Source: Deltaproteobacteria bacterium (GTDB lineage: Bacteria > Myxococcota_A > UBA9160 > JAFDDA01). From it: a DNA stretch of 47,450 bases. Under the pieces are notes generated by a model, which ran no database searches, was not told the DNA's origin, and was given only the letters and a program-made list of their open reading frames with translations. This document shows, one piece after another, positions 16,243 to 24,102 of the stretch. The stretch is from assembly GCA_019311105.1 (NCBI GenBank), contig JAFDDA010000061.1, positions 1 to 47,450 on the forward strand. The letters are read 5' to 3'. The translations under genes were made by a program, and so were the position numbers. Position 1 is the stretch's first letter; each line of letters begins with the position of its first letter.

Positions 16243-17442
16243 TCAGCCGAGAACCACCCGCTCCCCGGTCAGGCGTTCGAGTTCGAGCCCGATGGCGCGA
16301 GAGCTTCCACCCCCGTCCAGGATGTGGCGTCGGCGCCGACGTGCGCGCTTCTTCTCGCGCTTGGCGATGGATGCGAGCAGCGAGACTGCGCGCAGGGTCT
16401 CGTACCAGCGCACCCGTTCGAGATCGACGGGTCGCGACGCGATGTAGCGGTGGGTCACACGGTTCGCGAAGTTCGCCAGCGGCCAGGTGAGCGCCCGGTT
16501 CCAACGTCCGAGCCCCATGATCGCCGCGGTCCGGATCGCCACCCGCAGAAAGCCGATCTCCGCCTCGGGCTCGGCGAGCAGCGCCTTCGACCAGTCGAGC
16601 ACACCCGTCAGCTGGCCGTCGTGGACCATCAGGTTGGTGGGCGCGATGTCGCCGTGGACGAGGCAGCGGCGTTCGGGCGAAGGCGGGCGGTTCGCCTCGA
16701 GCCACGCGAGTGCGGGTGCAAGAGGCTCCCCGAGAGAGGTGCGCACGATCCGCCGTTCGATCCGCGCGAGTCGAGCGTCCAGGCTCAGGAACTCGGCCGT
16801 TCCGCCCCGAGCGCGCACGGCGGCCTCGACCGCCACGGCGTCGACGTTGGAAACGAGCACCGCCGCGTCCGCAACATGGGTGGCAACGCTGCCCCAGAGC
16901 CCGGGCGTCTTGCCGATCGTGCGCAGCAGGCTCCGCACGTTGAGGCCTTTCGCGAGGGTCTCGACCGCCAGCCCGCTCAAGAGTGCTTCGCCCTCGACCC
17001 GCTCGAGAACGAGGAAGGCCCCGCCGAGGATCTCGCGGCTGCTTTCGTGCAACAGACAGGCGGGTGTCGGGAAGCCGGCGTCCCGTGCTGCGTCGTGGAT
17101 CCCCGCCTCGATGACGCTCCGCTCCGGAGCCTGGCCGCGGCGAAAGCGTCGCAGCACGAGAGGGCCGTCGAAGGGGGGTGGTGCACCCGCGAGTTGGAAT
17201 GCAAGGACCGCCGCCTCGGTGCCCCCGAGCAGCGCGTGTGGCTCACCCTGGTACGCGAGTGAAGGCACCGCGAGCCGGTCGCGTAGGTAGAGCAACAGCG
17301 ACTGTGCGAGCGCGGGGTCGGCTGCCGGCCCGGAATTGGACAGCGCGGCGCCGGGTTCTACGCCACGCGAACGCGAGCGAGCCGGGAGATCCCGACCTAC
17401 CGACGGCGCCGTCTCACCCGAAATACTGGGGCCTTCGCTCAA
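16243..17442 (-). CDS. APH-family small-molecule kinase
   Basis: 399 residues from TTG 17442, with GGAGGG eight bases upstream. The C-terminal lobe has LVHGDIAPTNLMV (His-Gly-Asp catalytic loop, 263-265) and GVLDWSKALL (metal-binding Asp283), the signature of aminoglycoside/choline-kinase-like phosphotransferases (PF01636). FLVLERVEGEALL is the hinge region. Substrates of this family range from antibiotics to sugars and acyl-CoA-linked molecules, so resistance should not be assumed. The long C-terminus has a very basic stretch (KREKKRARRRRRH). It lies upstream of the BtrH-like gene on the same strand. Confidence 0.82.
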   Translation of the reverse strand: MSEGPSISGETAPSVGRDLPARSRSRGVEPGAALSNSGPAADPALAQSLLLYLRDRLAVPSLAYQGEPHALLGGTEAAVLAFQLAGAPPPFDGPLVLRRFRRGQAPERSVIEAGIHDAARDAGFPTPACLLHESSREILGGAFLVLERVEGEALLSGLAVETLAKGLNVRSLLRTIGKTPGLWGSVATHVADAAVLVSNVDAVAVEAAVRARGGTAEFLSLDARLARIERRIVRTSLGEPLAPALAWLEANRPPSPERRCLVHGDIAPTNLMVHDGQLTGVLDWSKALLAEPEAEIGFLRVAIRTAAIMGLGRWNRALTWPLANFANRVTHRYIASRPVDLERVRWYETLRAVSLLASIAKREKKRARRRRRHILDGGGSSRAIGLELERLTGERVVLG

Positions 17443-17760
17443 CGCCCGAACCCTCCGGTCGCGTCAAGGCTGGACCGGGGCCCTGCCATTCGCGGCGACC
17501 GTAGTTCAGGAAGCGCTGGCGCGGTAGAGGCGCGCCCGAGAACGCTCTGCCGAGACACGAATCGCTCGTCGACATGGCCCTCTGGCGCTCGCGACGTCAT
17601 CGGCTGGGGCGAAGTCTCGCGCGACGGGTGTGGGTCGACCTCGAAGAGATGGGATCACGCGTCCCGGGCCACCAAGACTGGGAGCCCATTCGTCGGACGG
17701 TTCGAAACCCGGCTCCGCTGCTCCCAGGGAGGCTCAGCCTCTTAGGGTCGGGGGGGGGAA
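17443..17760. other. intergenic region, 318 bp, no gene seen
   Basis: This gap lies between the end of the PhyH-type gene pair and the start of the APH kinase, all on the minus strand. I see no frame with family resemblance and no convincing RNA gene. It holds a short hairpin after the PhyH stop, a run of nine G at 17750-17758, and presumably the promoter of the kinase gene. Confidence 0.5.
17729..17741 (-). terminator. possible weak terminator hairpin after the PhyH pair
   Basis: GAGGC-TGA-GCCTC on the minus strand forms a five-base stem about 20 bases after the stop of the downstream dioxygenase gene. No T-run follows, so factor-independent termination would be weak. Confidence 0.3.
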
Positions 17761-18594
17761 TCAATCGGAAACCCCAGGCGGCGGCACCGGCTTGCCGTCG
17801 ACGAGGATCGGATATTGGCGGTCCGGCGCCCTGCAGGGGGCTTCGCTCCGCTTGCCATTCTGGACCGTGACGCCACTGGCTCCATCGGGCGCGAACTGCA
17901 CGATGTAGGTCTTGCGCATGTGGGCCGTCTGATTCGGGCCGGTCAAGTGTGGCGTCAGCGACGAGAATACGACGACGCCGCCCTTTCGAACCGGCGCTGC
18001 CACGCGTTGCTTCGGTTCCTCGGTGGTGCACTCCCAACCAAGGTCGGTCATGTGATGCGCGTAGGTCCCCTCGCGATGCGCGCCCGGGATGACCCAGGGG
18101 CAACCGTTCTCTTCATCCGCATCGCTCATCGCAACCCAGCAAGTCAGATACTGCTGGGGCTCGATGAACGTGTAGCCGTTGTCTTGATGCCACGGGAAGA
18201 CTTCCGGATTCCCCGGCTTCTTGTAGACGAGCTGATCCCAATAGAGCCGGACGTCTGGGCCGAGCAGGTCGTGTGTCACGTCGAGGAAGAACTTCGAATG
18301 CGTGAATGCATTGGCGAGCGGGCTGCGCGTCACGACGTGGACGGTGAACGTGATCTCGTCCGCGCGCGCGATGAAGGCCTTGCCGTCGAAATGCTTTCGC
18401 AGGAGTTCGGCGCCGAGCTCTTCGAGCGGGTCGAGCTCGGTCAGCAAGGCATCGATGGTCTCGTCGTCGAAGACGTCTTCCAGGACGACGAAGCCATCGC
18501 GGTTGTATTGGGCGGCCTGGTCCTCGCTGAGCAGACGAAAGGGGCCTGTGCGGTCTTGCCAGTCGAACCCGCCGTTCAGTTCATGCTTCTTCAT
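17761..18594 (-). CDS. phytanoyl-CoA dioxygenase (PhyH) family protein, downstream copy
   Basis: 277 residues from ATG 18594. The non-haem iron triad is visible: HQD in VFPWHQDNGYTF and the distal His in LTPHLTGPN; Arg in MRKTYIVQF should bind 2-oxoglutarate. GCPWVIPGAHREGTYAHH is the usual PhyH strand-turn before the distal His. Family members hydroxylate lipids, acyl-CoAs, osmolytes or secondary metabolites. Its start lies 14 bases inside the end of the upstream PhyH gene, so translation is coupled and the two may act in sequence or together. The two copies are clearly divergent, not a recent duplication. Confidence 0.9.
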   Translation of the reverse strand: MKKHELNGGFDWQDRTGPFRLLSEDQAAQYNRDGFVVLEDVFDDETIDALLTELDPLEELGAELLRKHFDGKAFIARADEITFTVHVVTRSPLANAFTHSKFFLDVTHDLLGPDVRLYWDQLVYKKPGNPEVFPWHQDNGYTFIEPQQYLTCWVAMSDADEENGCPWVIPGAHREGTYAHHMTDLGWECTTEEPKQRVAAPVRKGGVVVFSSLTPHLTGPNQTAHMRKTYIVQFAPDGASGVTVQNGKRSEAPCRAPDRQYPILVDGKPVPPPGVSD

Positions 18595-19390
18595 TCGAGA
18601 CCTCGCTTCCCCGTGCTGCACCGACCGCGGCCGCGTCGGGCAGGCACATCCAATCGTTGACCGGCGTCGGCGGGTTCGCCCGATCCTTCGTGCCGTGCTC
18701 CGCCATGTGATAGACCATCGCCGCGCGCAGGCTGTCGCTCCGGTTGTCCTTGGAGCGATGCATGAGGTGGCTGTGGAAGACGAGCAGGTCGCCCGCCGCC
18801 ATGGTGACGGCCCGCTCCTCGCTGAAGTCACAATCCACGATCTCCACATACCCGATGTTGGCGCCGGGTCGGCGATCGGGCCCGTGCTCGTGGATCGGTT
18901 CGCGATGGGAGCCCGGCAGCACCCATAGGCACCCATTGTCGAGCGTCGCTTCCGTGACCGCCAACCAGAAGCCCACCTGGGGTGCCCGGTCGAAGGGGAA
19001 GTAGAACGAGTCCTGATGCCAGGGCTGCCCCCAAGCGGCAGGGTTCTTGAAGATAAACTGGGAGAGGAAGCAATCGATCCGCGGGCCGAGCAGGCTGCGG
19101 CCGATGTCGAGGATCCGAGGCGACTCGATGAAGGTCTGGAATGGCCCATCGCGATGGAGCCGGAAGATCTTGGAAACGCGATGCTCCGCCTCGGGCCCAG
19201 CATCGACGGTGTTCGCGAGGTTCTGCTCGGGCATTACGAAGTAGCTCTCGTGGATGATCTGTCCGCCCGCCTCGCGGCTGATCTCCACCACGCGCTCGAG
19301 CATGGCACGGCCGACATCGGGCTCGGCAAAGCCCGGGATGAGGATGTAACCGTCCTCGTCCCACTGCTTCTGCTGCGCTGCGTCGATCAT
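18581..19390 (-). CDS. phytanoyl-CoA dioxygenase (PhyH) family protein, upstream copy
   Basis: 269 residues from ATG 19390. HQD in QPWHQDSFYF and the His in HLMHRSKDN are the iron ligands; Arg in DSLRAAMVYHM fits 2-oxoglutarate binding. KQWDEDGYILIPGF is the typical start of the fold. An upstream in-frame ATG (MNREPTRG, near 19450) is possible but would add residues not seen in the family. This is the first gene of a two-gene unit; the 215-bp gap to the divergent kinase-HAD gene must hold promoters for both. Confidence 0.9.
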   Translation of the reverse strand: MIDAAQQKQWDEDGYILIPGFAEPDVGRAMLERVVEISREAGGQIIHESYFVMPEQNLANTVDAGPEAEHRVSKIFRLHRDGPFQTFIESPRILDIGRSLLGPRIDCFLSQFIFKNPAAWGQPWHQDSFYFPFDRAPQVGFWLAVTEATLDNGCLWVLPGSHREPIHEHGPDRRPGANIGYVEIVDCDFSEERAVTMAAGDLLVFHSHLMHRSKDNRSDSLRAAMVYHMAEHGTKDRANPPTPVNDWMCLPDAAAVGAARGSEVSNEEA

Positions 19391-19605
19391 GGACTCATTC
19401 CGTACGAAGACTGCCCGGTAACTTACTCTGCCGCGTGTTGGTTCGCGATTCATCGGGCCGAAAAGGAGGAGGGCCGTTCGAAGGATCCGAAGATCAAAGC
19501 CCATCTCGAGTGAGATGCCGCCGAGATTGCCCGCGTGTCGTCGTAGCGGCCAGACTCGAGTTCTTCGCGCGCTACCGTGGCGCGTTCTCGGGTACCTTCT
19601 CACAC

Positions 19606-20922
19606 ATGAGCGATGTTGCAGGTCGGGCTGCTCCGCGGGTCGTAGCGGTGGGAGGGCTCGTGGCTGCGGGCAAGAGCAGCGTCGCGCGAGCGCTGTCGGA
19701 GCGGCTGGGCAGCGCCCGCATCGAAGCCGATCGCATCCGAGACGAGCTGTTGCGGGGCTTCGACGACGAGCCCGTCCACGAAACGGACTGGTGGCATGCG
19801 TTCGAGTCGGGTTTCGAGGACGAGATTTACGACGAGTTGTTTCGGCGTGCCGAGGAGCGGCTCGCTCGGGGCGAGAGCGTCGTCTTGGACGGCTGTTTCT
19901 CCCGATCCCGACAGCGGCTTGCTGCGCGTGCACTCGCGCTCACGCGCGGGCTCGACTTCCTGTTCGTCGAGTGCCGGGTCCCTCTCGGGGTGACCCGGGC
20001 CCGGCTCGCCGCACGGGATGCCGTTGCCACGCGTCCCGGATGGCAGGCCGTCTGGGACGACCTGGCCGCGCGCTGGGAGCCTGAGAGTGAACTCCTACCC
20101 TTCGAGCATCTGGCTGCGACCACCGACGGGGAGTTGGACGACACCCTCACGCTCATCGAGCAGAGGCTTGGAACGGCGACTCGCACCTCGGCATCGCGCC
20201 TCGTGACGTTCGACTGTTGGAACACGCTCCTGTTCGAGCCCGACTGGGAAGCGGCTCACGAGATTCGCGTCGCAGAGCTTCGAGACGCTGCCCACGAGGC
20301 GGGCCATGCGGTCTCGCGCGAGGACGCGGCGACCGTGTTCGACAAGGCCTGGAGTCGCCACATGGAGCTCTGGGGTAAGGGAGTGGCGACCGGCGCGCGC
20401 GAGGTGGCTCGCTGGAGTCTCACGGAACTCGGGTTGGAAAATCTGCATCCCGCTCTCGAACACCTGGTCCTGAGTTTCGAAGAAGCTTCGCACTCGAGTG
20501 GCGTATGCGCGCTGCAAGGGGCCCGGGAGACGCTCCACGCGCTGCAGCGGTCGGGCGTTCCTTGCGCGCTGATCTGCGACACGGGCCTGACGCCGGGACG
20601 GGTCGTTCGCCGGCACCTCGCTCGCGAAGGTCTGCTCGACGCGCTGGCCGTCCAGGTGTTTTCGGACGAGGTGGGTGTCCCCAAGCCAGACGCGCGGGCC
20701 TTCGACGCCGCCCTTCGGCCCCTCGGCGCCGCCCCGGAGAGTGGAATCCACGTGGGCGACCTGCGTCGGACGGACGTCGCAGGTGCGCGGGCATTCGGCA
20801 TGACGTCGATCCGCATCCGCGAACGGTATGACGACACCGACCCGCTCCCCGATGCCGACCACGTAGTCGGTTCCCACGCGGCGCTCCGAGCCCTGCTGAC
20901 GGATCTCGGGTTTCTGGGGTAG
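19606..20922 (+). CDS. two-domain protein: P-loop kinase fused to HAD-family phosphatase/dehalogenase
   Basis: 438 residues from ATG 19606. The N-terminal domain (1 to about 190) is a P-loop kinase of the COG0645/zeta-like type: GLVAAGKS at 17-24 is the Walker A motif, and VVLDGCFSR is a strand and substrate loop. The C-terminal domain is HAD-type: FDCWNTLL with Asp203, ICDTGLTPG (motif II Thr), GVPKPDARAF (motif III Lys) and HVGDLRRTDVAG (motif IV). In motif I the usual second Asp is Trp, which is more typical of dehalogenase-like HADs than of phosphatases. The order kinase then HAD recalls T4 Pnkp, but domain types differ. Function is unassigned. Confidence 0.8.
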   Translation: MSDVAGRAAPRVVAVGGLVAAGKSSVARALSERLGSARIEADRIRDELLRGFDDEPVHETDWWHAFESGFEDEIYDELFRRAEERLARGESVVLDGCFSRSRQRLAARALALTRGLDFLFVECRVPLGVTRARLAARDAVATRPGWQAVWDDLAARWEPESELLPFEHLAATTDGELDDTLTLIEQRLGTATRTSASRLVTFDCWNTLLFEPDWEAAHEIRVAELRDAAHEAGHAVSREDAATVFDKAWSRHMELWGKGVATGAREVARWSLTELGLENLHPALEHLVLSFEEASHSSGVCALQGARETLHALQRSGVPCALICDTGLTPGRVVRRHLAREGLLDALAVQVFSDEVGVPKPDARAFDAALRPLGAAPESGIHVGDLRRTDVAGARAFGMTSIRIRERYDDTDPLPDADHVVGSHAALRALLTDLGFLG

Positions 20923-20925
20923 CGC

Positions 20926-21369
20926 CTAGGTGCCCGGGCCGACGCGGAAGGCCCAGTGGCAGCCGGCGCAGGCGTTCGTCACCTCATCGATCCGCGCTTG
21001 GATGACTGAACCCGTTGCGACCGGGGCGGCTTCCTCGAGGCGCGCGGCGCTCGCGCCGAGCGAATCGGCGAATGCCACGAAGTGCGATCGCTCGTCCTCG
21101 TTCAGGTCGAGGCTGTAGACCACGTCGGGAAGTCGAGTGGCGATGGCCTGGAGATCCTCGGCAATGCGGGCCAGGTCCTGCCGAACCTGCGGGCCTTTCA
21201 CGGCGATCTCGAGATCCGCGAGGACTGCCTCTCCGAGGTGTCCCATGTGAGTCCGCAGTCGTGCACTATGAACCTCGGCCAGTGCCGGCTCCGAGGGTTG
21301 CTTGCTCGTACACGCCCCTACCGCCGGCAGCATCACACCCACGATCAGCATCACGAATCCAACACGCAT
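20926..21369 (-). CDS. cytochrome c'-like (class II) lipoprotein
   Basis: 147 residues from ATG 21369, preceded by AAGGAGAG. The first 20 residues form a lipoprotein signal ending in V-G-A-C. The mature part is all-helical with long amphipathic stretches, and NACAGCHWAF near the C-terminus supplies a CxxCH haem c motif. A C-terminal haem motif in a four-helix protein is the hallmark of class II cytochromes c. A membrane-tethered periplasmic role in electron transfer or NO/O2 binding is likely. It lies 37 bases downstream of the MFS gene on the same strand and probably shares its transcript. Confidence 0.78.
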   Translation of the reverse strand: MRVGFVMLIVGVMLPAVGACTSKQPSEPALAEVHSARLRTHMGHLGEAVLADLEIAVKGPQVRQDLARIAEDLQAIATRLPDVVYSLDLNEDERSHFVAFADSLGASAARLEEAAPVATGSVIQARIDEVTNACAGCHWAFRVGPGT

Positions 21370-21406
21370 CTTCTCTCTCCTTTTCGGAAGAACCGCAGAA
21401 TGCATG

Positions 21407-22666
21407 CTACCGGCTCTTCGAATGCGTCTCTTTGCTGTCGCCTGACGACAATACCAACAAGCTCAGCAGGACGGCCGCCATGGCGGCTGTCGCCGCACCG
21501 AAATAGAAGGGGGCCGCGGGGCCCAGCCCCTGCCAAGAGCCCACTCCCTGCCAAAGGATGCCGGCGATCAAGGAAGCCGGCAGGTCGATCAGCCCCAGCG
21601 TTGCGTGATAGCTCCCGTAGGCGGTCGCGCGCAGGGGCGTCGGAACGAGGTCGGCGATGAGGGCCTTGGCGGTCCCCATGGTGAGTCCGTAGTAGGCACC
21701 GTAGGCGACGAAGAGCCACTTGATGGAGGTGGGCTCGTCACCCACCGACGCGAACCCGATGTAGATGCCGGTGTAGAGCAGCCATCCTGTGACGAGGATC
21801 CACTTGCGGTCCAACCGGTCGGAGAGCCATCCCGCGGGCAGCGAGACGAGGGCATAGACCACGTTGAACGAGACTAGGACCCAAAGGATTTCAGTCACCG
21901 CGAGGCCGCGTTCTTGCGCGCGCAAGATGAGGAACGCGTCGGAGAAGTTCCCGAGATCGAAGAGCGCCGAGATTGCAAGGAAGGCACCGAAGCGACCGCC
22001 AAGACCCCGAAAACCGATTCGCCTGGTTGCCCCCGGGGCCCCCGCCGCCCGTGTCTCGCGTGCACCGATCGCCAGGATCGCGACGGCCAGCACCGCAGGC
22101 AGCAGACTCACCCATACCAAGGTCTGGAACATCGATCGGTCGAATACGCCGCCGCTCCGCTGCAGGCTCGTCACGACCAGCAGCGAGATCAACAAGCCGA
22201 GAACGGCCCCGCCGGTGTCCGCGGCCCGATGAAGGCCGAAGGCGAGGCCCCGGTCACTCCGGCGAATGGAGTCCGCGACCAGGGCATCGCGCGGCGCCGA
22301 ACGGATCCCCTTGCCGACGCGCTCGGTCCAGCGGACGGCGGCCACGCCACCCCAGCTCGTGGCCCATGCGAAACCGGGCTTCACCAAGGCCGAGAGTGAG
22401 TAGCCGACTACGGCGAGCCCCTTGCGGCGCTGGATTCGGTCCGACACCGCGCCAGAGAAGACCTGAACCAGGCTCGCGGCCGAGCCGGCGACACCTTCGA
22501 TGAGCCCGATCGTCGAGGTGCGCAAGCCCAGCACGTTCACGAGGAAGAGTGGCAGCACACTCACCACCATCTCGCTCGAGACGTCCGTGAGAAAGCTCGT
22601 CGCGCTCGTGACCCAGACGTTTCGAGGAATGCGCGGCACGGGTTCGACGGGTTCGGTCGTTTTCAC
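21407..22666 (-). CDS. major facilitator superfamily transporter
   Basis: 419 residues from GTG 22666, chosen because the frame further upstream runs into the next gene; the ribosome site is weak. About twelve hydrophobic segments are present. The loop GAVSDRIQRRKGLAVVGY after the second segment and AGWLSDRLDRKWILVTG in the second half are the paired MFS loop-2/3 motifs. SSEMVVSVLPLFLVNVLG near the start resembles the YfcJ/multidrug type. The substrate is not predictable. It is flanked on both sides by lipoproteins with haem-binding motifs, which is unusual for MFS proteins and hints at a shared function. Confidence 0.88.
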   Translation of the reverse strand: MKTTEPVEPVPRIPRNVWVTSATSFLTDVSSEMVVSVLPLFLVNVLGLRTSTIGLIEGVAGSAASLVQVFSGAVSDRIQRRKGLAVVGYSLSALVKPGFAWATSWGGVAAVRWTERVGKGIRSAPRDALVADSIRRSDRGLAFGLHRAADTGGAVLGLLISLLVVTSLQRSGGVFDRSMFQTLVWVSLLPAVLAVAILAIGARETRAAGAPGATRRIGFRGLGGRFGAFLAISALFDLGNFSDAFLILRAQERGLAVTEILWVLVSFNVVYALVSLPAGWLSDRLDRKWILVTGWLLYTGIYIGFASVGDEPTSIKWLFVAYGAYYGLTMGTAKALIADLVPTPLRATAYGSYHATLGLIDLPASLIAGILWQGVGSWQGLGPAAPFYFGAATAAMAAVLLSLLVLSSGDSKETHSKSR

Positions 22667-22730
22667 CGTGGGCTCGCATGGTTGGAACCCGGTAGTTCGG
22701 GGCCCGGCCGAAGGTAGCGTGGCGCACGGT

Positions 22731-23958
22731 TCAGGGTGTATCGAACAGGGCGCGCAGCTCGGCCAGGTTCGACGCGTCATCAGGCGAAATCTCTTCGTCC
22801 GAACCTTCGTAAAACTGCAGGGTCTCCCGTTCGAGCAAGGCGTAGGCATCGCGGGAGAACGGTTCGCCGGGGGCCATCCGGATGGCGGTTTCGAACAGGA
22901 AGGGCGCCGAAGTCACCCAGTAGTTTCGTCCGATCCACGCCTCGGTCAGCCCGAGCAGGTAATACGCTTCGGCATTCTCTACGCGGTCTCCGCGGCCCGC
23001 TTCGAGGAAGCGTTCGAGGATGCTCGATGCCACGACGTAATGGGCCACTCCTCGATGGCTGCCCGGAGCGACGGCGAGGCTTCGGGCCTCCTCGGCGATT
23101 TCTCGAGCGTCCTCCAGGCGGGGTCTACCGGAGGTGCGTTTCTGAAGCCTCGGCAGAGCGTCGATCCAGAACTCGACGTCGCGACGGAGCGCGGTCCAGA
23201 TGTCGGGCCGCCGCGCGAAGCGCTCGAGCACCGGGAGAGGACGCTCGTAGTCCTGCTGCGTTCGGATCGAGATCACCAGATAGTCCGTCAGGGAGCCCAG
23301 CAGCATCGCGGGATGCTCGGGGGACGTGAGCTGGGCCTCCAAGGTCAACAACGCATCGTCGAAGCGGCGGGTCGCCATCTGGAGCGCGGCCTTCTGCTCG
23401 AAGGGAAGCGCTTCGAGCCCCTTCGCGTCGACGAAGCCGCTGGCCAGGGGGCGCTCCGCGGCGTCGGGAAGGCGCGAATGACAGACGACGCAGTTCTCGG
23501 TCACCTTCCGGACCAGGAAGGCTGCGCGATCCCGGCCGGACCAGGAAGGCTGCGCGATCCCGGCGGCCTTCTGCGTGGGCGCGAGCCACGTCGCGCGCAT
23601 CGCGGGCCACCGAGCGCGCCAGGAACCCGCTCTCGGCGTCGTCGTCCACGTGCGTTTCCAGTTGTTCGGTGCTGGTCGCCAGAAGGTCGAGCGCCGCGGC
23701 GACGTCGGCGTCCTTCTCTGGATTCGAGAACGGCTCGGGCTGGGCACTCTCCGGCAACAAGACTACGTCGGCGTCCTTCTCTGGATTCGAGAACGGCTCG
23801 GGCTGGGCACTCTCCGGCAACAAGACTCGGATTGCCTGGTAGATCCGTCCCATCAGCTCGCGAGTCTCTGGGCTGCCACTCTCCGTCGACTCACCCCCGC
23901 AACCGCCCAGAAAGGCCGTCGCGTACGCAAGAAGCACGAGCCCAAACCATCTGCCCAT
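22731..23958 (-). CDS. lipoprotein with one CxxCH haem motif, frameshifted by a 28-bp tandem duplication
   Basis: ATG 23958 has GAGGGGGG upstream. The N-terminus MGRWFGLVLLAYATAFLGGC is a lipoprotein signal. After a helical part the frame is lost inside a 28-bp tandem duplication at 23510-23565; removing one copy joins ...DRAAFLVR directly to KVTENCVVCHSRLPD, restoring one protein of about 400 residues with a haem c site. The C-terminal 250 residues are helical repeats (TPR/SEL1-like in appearance, e.g. AEAYYLLGLTEAWIG). A second, in-frame duplication of 21 residues lies near the N-terminus. As sequenced only a truncated product would form. It probably works with the adjacent MFS and cytochrome c' genes. 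Confidence 0.75.
23510..23565. repeat. 28-bp tandem duplication, frameshifting
   Basis: Two adjacent 28-base copies beginning ggaccaggaaggctgcgc, identical except for the final base. Because 28 is not a multiple of three, it breaks the reading frame of the surrounding lipoprotein gene. Confidence 0.9.
23702..23827. repeat. 63-bp perfect tandem duplication, in frame
   Basis: Two identical adjacent 63-base copies beginning acgtcggcgtccttctctgg. They encode the same 21 residues twice (block VLLPESAQPEPFSNPEKDAD) near the N-terminus of the haem-motif lipoprotein. Confidence 0.93.
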
Positions 23959-24102
23959 TTGTCCGACCCCCCTCACTAAAGCCTCGTGCGAAGAGGACCT
24001 CGATGCAAGGTAGCAGGAAGACTCAGGGTGGCTGCGCAGGCGCGACAACTTGACCCACCCTCCGACCCTTTCAGACCTCGCACGAGTGCCTACGCTTGCT
24101 GG

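Noticed and set aside
17660-17735. tRNA-like T-arm (ttcgaa flanked by G and C runs)
   Set aside because: The flanking bases do not form a five-base stem, and no anticodon or acceptor stem can be drawn.
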